Positions 59,700 to 64,000 of a DNA stretch of 64,000 nt are shown in pieces. Position numbers and translations under genes: made by a program. Positions within the stretch are counted from its first letter, which is position 1. Each line of letters opens with the position of its first letter. This DNA is from Planctomycetota bacterium (lineage in GTDB: Bacteria; Planctomycetota; B15-G4; SIAN01), in the NCBI GenBank assembly GCA_016795285.1, contig JAEUIC010000005.1:372001-436000 (forward strand). Direction: 5' to 3'. The notes beneath the pieces are model-generated. The model saw nothing but the letters and a program-made list of their open reading frames with translations. It was not told the DNA's origin and did no database searches.

Positions 59700-61247
59700 T
59701 CAGTTGCGCCGCGCCCAGAAGACCGCCACGCCGAGCAGCAGCCCGAGCGCCGGGATGCCGACCACGACGTAGAGGAAGATCGTCTTGAACTCCGCCGCCG
59801 TCAGGTCGATGCGCTGCACGTCGAAGGGCTTCGGCGCGATGGCGATCAGCTGTTCGCGAGAGGCGAGCCAGTCGACGGCGTTCAGCGCGAAGTCGCGGTT
59901 GGCGGTGCCGGCCGCGAGGTTCACGCTGTCGAGCGCGCTCGCGGCCCCCATCACCACCGCGCGGCCGCCCTCGGCGCGCCGCTCGACGGCCACCGCGAGG
60001 GTGAGCGGCAGCTGCGTCTCGGCGCCCGGGTCGAAGGCGCGGTTGCGCTTGCCGCCGGCGTCGGGCAGGTCGGCCCACGCGGCGTTCCCGGTCCAGACCA
60101 GCGGCACCGCGACGACGTCGGACTGCTCGGCGCGCCCGATCGGCTTGATGGCCGCCACCTTCTCCCAGTGCATGCGCAGCGACTTCGCGCGCAGCGGCTG
60201 GACGATCGGGTGGTCGGGCGACCAGCTGTCGGTGAAGAAGGAGTCGGGCTCCGACTTGAGCTCGCCGAGGCGCGTCTCCTGGCAGACCGGATGGGGCGTG
60301 CGCGCCAGTCCGTAGAGCTGGTCGAGCAGCGGGAAGTCGAGCGAGTTGGCGGCGTCGGGCGAGAGCATCACCAGCAGGCGGCCGCCGGACGCGGCGTAGC
60401 GGGTGATCGTCTCGATCTCGCGATCGGTGAGCGGCTCGATCGGATCGGCGAGCACGAGCACGTCGATCTCGCCGGCCGCGATCGGCGCGCCGCCCGAGAG
60501 CTCCACCGTCGCGATCTCGTAGTTCTGCGCCAGCAGAGCGCGACCGAGCAGGCCGAGCCCGATCGTGCCCGCCGCCCCCATCCCCTCCTCGACCGGGCTG
60601 CGCTCGCCGTGGCCCTTCAAGAACGCGATGCGCGGGCTCTTCTCCTCGGTCACCGAGAGGAGCGCCTTGGCGAGCGCCTCTTCGTCGCGGAAGCCGTGCA
60701 GCACGGCGGCCGAGTACTGCTGCGTCGTCTTGGTGCCCTCGTCGAACGAGGCGAGGTCGGCGAGGCGGAGCACGCGGCGGCGCGTGCCGCGCTCGACCAC
60801 CGCGACGTTCAGCGCCGACTCGCCGATCGAGCGGGTGAGCTCGGTGATGCGCGCGAGGTGGCCGGTCTGGTTCGGGTCGTAGGCGTGGAGGCGCACCTTG
60901 CCGCCGGAGCGCAGCTCGAACTCGCGGAGCAGGTCGTTGCAGTGCGTCGCGATCGCCCCGATCACGAACTCCATGCCGGGCGAGAAGCCGCCGCTCGCGT
61001 TGATGGGCGTCGGGCGGAAGCAGGTGTAGACGTCGATCGGCTCGGAGAGGCCGGCGAGGATCTTGGTGGTCCGCTCGGCGAGCGTGTAGGTGCTGCGCGC
61101 GGTGAGGTCGACGCGCTGGCGCGCCTCGGGCCGGAAGGCGAGGTAGATCAAGAGCCCGCCGGCGAGCGGCGCCAGCAACGACGCGACCAGCACGTTCAGG
61201 CCGATCGCCCACTTGCGGCCGCGGGTGAAGGTGGTCTTGCCGGTCAT
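59700..61247 (-). CDS. GldG-like ABC auxiliary (substrate-binding-like) membrane protein
   Basis: 515 residues. Two terminal membrane helices (about 15-37 and 488-510) enclose a large extracytoplasmic part of the ABC_transp_aux type. This part includes DLTARSTYTLAERTTKIL, the family start, and blocks such as RIAFLKGHGERSP and DVLVLADPIEPLTDREIE. The ATG overlaps the permease stop (ATGA). Together with ATPase, permease and DUF4340 it forms the Gld-like module found in many phyla. Confidence 0.9.
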   Translation of the reverse strand: MTGKTTFTRGRKWAIGLNVLVASLLAPLAGGLLIYLAFRPEARQRVDLTARSTYTLAERTTKILAGLSEPIDVYTCFRPTPINASGGFSPGMEFVIGAIATHCNDLLREFELRSGGKVRLHAYDPNQTGHLARITELTRSIGESALNVAVVERGTRRRVLRLADLASFDEGTKTTQQYSAAVLHGFRDEEALAKALLSVTEEKSPRIAFLKGHGERSPVEEGMGAAGTIGLGLLGRALLAQNYEIATVELSGGAPIAAGEIDVLVLADPIEPLTDREIETITRYAASGGRLLVMLSPDAANSLDFPLLDQLYGLARTPHPVCQETRLGELKSEPDSFFTDSWSPDHPIVQPLRAKSLRMHWEKVAAIKPIGRAEQSDVVAVPLVWTGNAAWADLPDAGGKRNRAFDPGAETQLPLTLAVAVERRAEGGRAVVMGAASALDSVNLAAGTANRDFALNAVDWLASREQLIAIAPKPFDVQRIDLTAAEFKTIFLYVVVGIPALGLLLGVAVFWARRN

Positions 61248-61990
61248 CGCCACCGCTGCGACTCCAGGCTGCGCATGGTCCAGAACAGGAAGACGCCGGT
61301 CAGCACCACGTAGAAGGAGACGTGGCCGGTGTCGATCAGCCCCTTCGAGAACGAGTCGCCGAAGTGGCGGGCGATCGAGAGCTCGACGAAGAAGCGCTCG
61401 ATCGCCTCGATGCCGATGAAGCGCGAGACGAACGGCACCAGCAGCAGCAGCAGGTTGAAGACGGTGGCGAGCACCGCCGCGAGCACCTGCGTCTGCGTGA
61501 GGCTCGAGGCGAACAGCCCCGCCGCGGTGAAGAGCGCGCCGAGCAGCAGGATGCCGAGGTAGCTGGTGGCGAGCGGGCCGACGTCGGGGATCGCGCCGTA
61601 CGACTTCGCGATGGCGAGGTAGAGGAGCGACGGGACCCACATCGAGACGTAGAAGGCGAGTCCGGCCAGGAACTTGGCCAGCACCACCTCGACCTCGCCG
61701 ACCGGCGCGGTGAGCAGCATCTCGAGCGTGCCGCTGCGCCGCTCCTCGGCGAAGAGGCGCATCGTCAGCAGCGGCGGCACGAGGACCATCACCAGCCAGA
61801 CCAGCGGCGACTCGCCGAAGAAGAGGCGGACGGCGTCCTCGACGTTGCCCTGCGAGAGCTGCATCGCGAACCAGAACGACCAGCCGTTGAAGACCAGCGC
61901 GACGGTGATGACCGCGTAGTGGATCGGCGTGAAGTAGAGCGACTCGACCTCGCGCGCGAGGAGGATCGACAGCTGGCGGAGCATCCTCAT
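61244..61990 (-). CDS. ABC-2 permease, GldF-like
   Basis: 248 residues with six membrane helices. Between helices two and three lies the family phrase MRLFAEERRSGTLEMLLTAP. The start overlaps the ATPase stop (ATGA) and the stop overlaps the GldG-like start, so translation of the module is coupled. A second ATG two codons downstream is possible. Confidence 0.92.
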   Translation of the reverse strand: MRMLRQLSILLAREVESLYFTPIHYAVITVALVFNGWSFWFAMQLSQGNVEDAVRLFFGESPLVWLVMVLVPPLLTMRLFAEERRSGTLEMLLTAPVGEVEVVLAKFLAGLAFYVSMWVPSLLYLAIAKSYGAIPDVGPLATSYLGILLLGALFTAAGLFASSLTQTQVLAAVLATVFNLLLLLVPFVSRFIGIEAIERFFVELSIARHFGDSFSKGLIDTGHVSFYVVLTGVFLFWTMRSLESQRWR

Positions 61991-62997
61991 CGCGACTCTC
62001 CGGCGGCGGCCGGCTGGGAGGCCGCGTCCGGCGCAGCGGCCGGCTCCGGGCCGCGCATCGCCGCCTGCGCGGTGATCCGCAGGAAGAGCTCCTCGAGCGT
62101 GCGCTGGTGGCGGACCAGCTCGCGCAGCGGCAGTCCGGCGGTGCGCAGCCGCTCGGCGATCGCCTCGCGCGGATCCTGGCCGGCGCGCGGCCGCAGCGTG
62201 AGCGCGACCCAGCCGTCGCGCAGCTCGACCGAGTCGCTCGACTCGGCGCAGTCGCGCAGCACGGGAGCGAGGGCGAGCAGGAGCGCGTCGCGGCGCCCCT
62301 TCGCCTCGACGCGGATCGACGGCGCGTCGTCGAGGTGGGTGGCGAGGTCGGCGAACTTGCCGTTCGCGAGCAGCCGCCCCTTCTGGATGATCATCACGCG
62401 CGTCGCGATGCTCTCGATCTCCGCGAGGATGTGCGAGGAGAGCAGCACGGTGTGCTCGTGCGCGAGCCCCTTGATGAGGTCCAAGACCTCCTTGCGCTGG
62501 TGCGGGTCGAGGCCGCCGGTCGGCTCGTCGAGGATCAGGAGGCGCGGGCGCGCGACGAGCGCATCGGCGAGCCCGACGCGCTGGCGGTAGCCCTTCGAGA
62601 GCTGCCCGACGATGCGCGCCCGCATCGGCACGAGGCCGCACTGCCCCATGGCGCGCTCGACCGCGGCCGACGCCTCGCGCGCGGCGACCCCCTTCAGGCG
62701 CGCGCGGAAGCGCAGGTACTCCTCGACGCGCAGCTCGGGGTAGAGCGGCACGTTCTCGGGCAGGTAGCCGAGCTTCTGCCGGATCGCGAGCGAGTCGGAG
62801 AGGACGTCGAGCCCGGCGATCTGCACCGTCCCGGCCGTCGCCGGGATGTAGCCGGTGAGGATGCGGATGGTGGTCGACTTGCCGGCGCCGTTGGGGCCGA
62901 GGAAGCCCATCACCTCGCCCTCCGCGACGTCGAACGAGACGTCGTGGACCGCGAGCACGTCGCCGTAGCGCTTCGTGAGGTTTCGAACGGAGATCAC
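61987..62997 (-). CDS. ABC ATPase, GldA-like
   Basis: 336 residues. Walker A GPNGAGKST, Q-loop YLPENVPLYPELRVEEYLRF, signature LSKGYRQRVG, Walker B LLILDEPTGGLD and H-loop LLSSHIL are present. The YLPE.VPLY and SKGY.QR phrases are those of the GldA/NosF-type family. A C-terminal regulatory-like domain and an Ala/Pro tail follow. Start: GTG 62997; the SD is weak, and a TTG at 63078 would add 27 residues foreign to the family. It is the first gene of the operon. Confidence 0.92.
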   Translation of the reverse strand: MISVRNLTKRYGDVLAVHDVSFDVAEGEVMGFLGPNGAGKSTTIRILTGYIPATAGTVQIAGLDVLSDSLAIRQKLGYLPENVPLYPELRVEEYLRFRARLKGVAAREASAAVERAMGQCGLVPMRARIVGQLSKGYRQRVGLADALVARPRLLILDEPTGGLDPHQRKEVLDLIKGLAHEHTVLLSSHILAEIESIATRVMIIQKGRLLANGKFADLATHLDDAPSIRVEAKGRRDALLLALAPVLRDCAESSDSVELRDGWVALTLRPRAGQDPREAIAERLRTAGLPLRELVRHQRTLEELFLRITAQAAMRGPEPAAAPDAASQPAAAGESR

Positions 62998-63116
62998 AGC
63001 GGAGCCGCGCCCCCTGGCAGGCCTGGCGAAACGGGCGGCGATGTTCCGGTTGCGCGCACGCAAGTCAAGCAATCGCAACGACTTGCCTGACCGGCGCGCC
63101 GCCCTGGAACGGCGCC

Positions 63117-63142
63117 GCGCGCCGACCCGAGGGCCGGCGCGC
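63117..63142 (-). terminator. strong hairpin downstream of dnaK
   Basis: Arms gcgcgccg and cggcgcgc with a further two pairs inside one mismatch and a cgag loop. It lies about 95 bases past the dnaK stop and ahead of the ABC operon. No T-run follows on either strand, so it may be a transcript-end stabiliser rather than a classical terminator. Confidence 0.5.
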
Positions 63143-63237
63143 GGTGCACCTGTTTGCGAATGGCGTTCCGTCCCCGCCCCGCCGCGCCGCCGCCATGCAG
63201 CGGAGCGAGAGGGCTCACCGGCGGAGGGGGTGCCGGC

Positions 63238-64000
63238 TCACTTCACCTCGAACTCGGCGTCGACCACGTTCTCGTCGTCGCGGCCGCCCTTCGCGCCGCC
63301 GCGCCCCCCCTTCGGCTCGCCGCCCGGCTTCGGGCCGGCGTCGCCGCCCGCTGCGCCGCCACCGGCGCCGGCGTTCGCCTGCTGGTAGAGCTGCTCGGAG
63401 ATCTTGTAGACCGCCTGCTGCAGCGCCTCGAGCGCCGCCTGGATCGCCGCCGAGTCGCCCGACTTCACGACGCCTTCGAGCGCGTCGCGCTTCTCCTGGA
63501 TCGTCTTCTTGACGTCCTCCGGGATCTTCTCGCCGTGCTCCTTGAGCGCGCGGTCGGCCTCGATGACGGCGGCCTCCGCCTTGTTCTGCAGCTCGACCTG
63601 CTCGCGCCGCTTCTTGTCGTCGGCGGCGAACTTCTCGGCGTCGCGGCGCATGCGCTCGACCTCGTCCTTGCTGAGGCCCGAGGACGACTCGATCTTGATC
63701 GACTGCTCGCGCTTGGTGCCGAGGTCGCGGGCGAGCACGTTCATGATGCCGTTGGCGTCGATCTTGAACGTCACCTCGATCTGCGGGACGCCCATCGGCG
63801 CCGGCGGGATGCCGTCGAGCTTGAAGCGGCCGAGCGTCCGGTTGTCGGCGGCGAACTCGCGCTCGCCCTGCAGCACGTGGATCTCGACCTGCGTCTGGTT
63901 GTGCGACGCGGTGGAGAAGGTCTCCTTGCGCTCGGTCGGGATGGTCGTGTTGCGCTCGATCAGCTTGGTCATGATCCCGCCCTTCGTCTCGATGCCGAGC
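63238..64000 (-). CDS. dnaK: chaperone DnaK (C-terminal part; 5' part outside window)
   Basis: The last ~253 codons of Hsp70 are visible. The substrate-binding beta domain is clear ([52 protein letters not shown]), followed by the helical lid ([32 protein letters not shown]) and a Gly-rich tail ending [13 protein letters not shown]. The nucleotide-binding domain lies beyond position 64000. DnaK folds nascent and stress-damaged proteins in the cytoplasm with DnaJ and GrpE. The stop is at 63238. Heat-shock control sites would lie outside the window. Confidence 0.97.
   Translation of the reverse strand, partial: LGIETKGGIMTKLIERNTTIPTERKETFSTASHNQTQVEIHVLQGEREFAADNRTLGRFKLDGIPPAPMGVPQIEVTFKIDANGIMNVLARDLGTKREQSIKIESSSGLSKDEVERMRRDAEKFAADDKKRREQVELQNKAEAAVIEADRALKEHGEKIPEDVKKTIQEKRDALEGVVKSGDSAAIQAALEALQQAVYKISEQLYQQANAGAGGGAAGGDAGPKPGGEPKGGRGGAKGGRDDENVVDAEFEVK

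Overview
The window is GC-rich (roughly 70 % by eye) bacterial chromosome with densely packed genes on both strands. The best guess is a member of the Planctomycetota or a close relative. The reasons are several CRTAC1-type FG-GAP/ASPIC proteins, a SUMF1-domain protein, secreted proteins with carboxypeptidase-regulatory repeats, and a GyrA quinolone-pocket sequence (HPHGES then VIYP) of a type I associate with that phylum. No rRNA or 16S-grade marker is present, so the assignment is an inference.

Layout. 1-1,328: a lipoprotein pair, LpoB-like and a COG3014-like protein cut by the window edge. 1,665-8,631: a secreted protein with an internal duplication, a membrane-anchored multi-domain protein with an EF-hand tail, and a SUMF1-domain protein. 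8,682-16,937: ribBA, rpiA between two paralogous GSDH-type sugar dehydrogenases, and gyrA. 17,060-24,188: five tightly coupled minus-strand genes, namely a LolD-like ATPase with an FtsX-type permease, then a second ATPase, a parvulin-like protein and a second permease. 24,311-30,087: an AI-2E-type transporter with a soluble C-terminal domain, a C39-like peptidase cluster resembling PA2778/PA2779, DUF3185, and a set resembling E. coli yqjD-yqjE-yqjK. 30,101-33,367: Fe-superoxide dismutase, arginase, pteridine reductase and a Rieske ferredoxin. 33,390-38,940: a cupredoxin-like lipoprotein, xseB-xseA, a predicted selenoprotein and an HD phosphohydrolase. 38,941-43,893: two tandem CRTAC1 proteins and tRNA-Trp. 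43,894-46,711: a lower-GC segment bounded by tRNA-Trp and a copy of its 3' end. 46,742-57,835: a DEAD-box helicase, a membrane protein, a transglutaminase-hydrolase fusion, a third CRTAC1 protein, a TPR protein, a YprB-like nuclease and a DUF3108 lipoprotein. 57,857-62,997: a Gld-like ABC operon. 63,238 to the end: the 3' part of dnaK.

Three observations stand out. (1) The two apparent ORFs at 36,444-37,067 are one AhpD/CMD-type gene. An in-frame UGA sits at the peroxidatic cysteine of CxxCxxxH, followed by a hairpin that fits the bacterial SECIS rules, so I read it as a selenoprotein. (2) Between sodB and arginase lie two tandem 115-nt units (30,826-31,055). Their predicted stems are conserved through six compensatory base-pair changes, and the wobble pairs indicate transcription from the + strand, against both neighbours. 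I do not recognise the family. (3) Downstream of the HD gene, a segment flanked by a 67-bp duplication of that gene's 3' end holds three consecutive hairpins that share the same bulge pattern with different sequence.

Smaller oddities are an ExoVII large subunit with a HARP-like N-terminal domain, an ExoVII small subunit ending in an SSB-like acidic tip, a cupredoxin-like protein whose copper cysteine is aspartate, and a SUMF1 protein without the catalytic cysteines. All family names come from reading motifs. No database search was possible.
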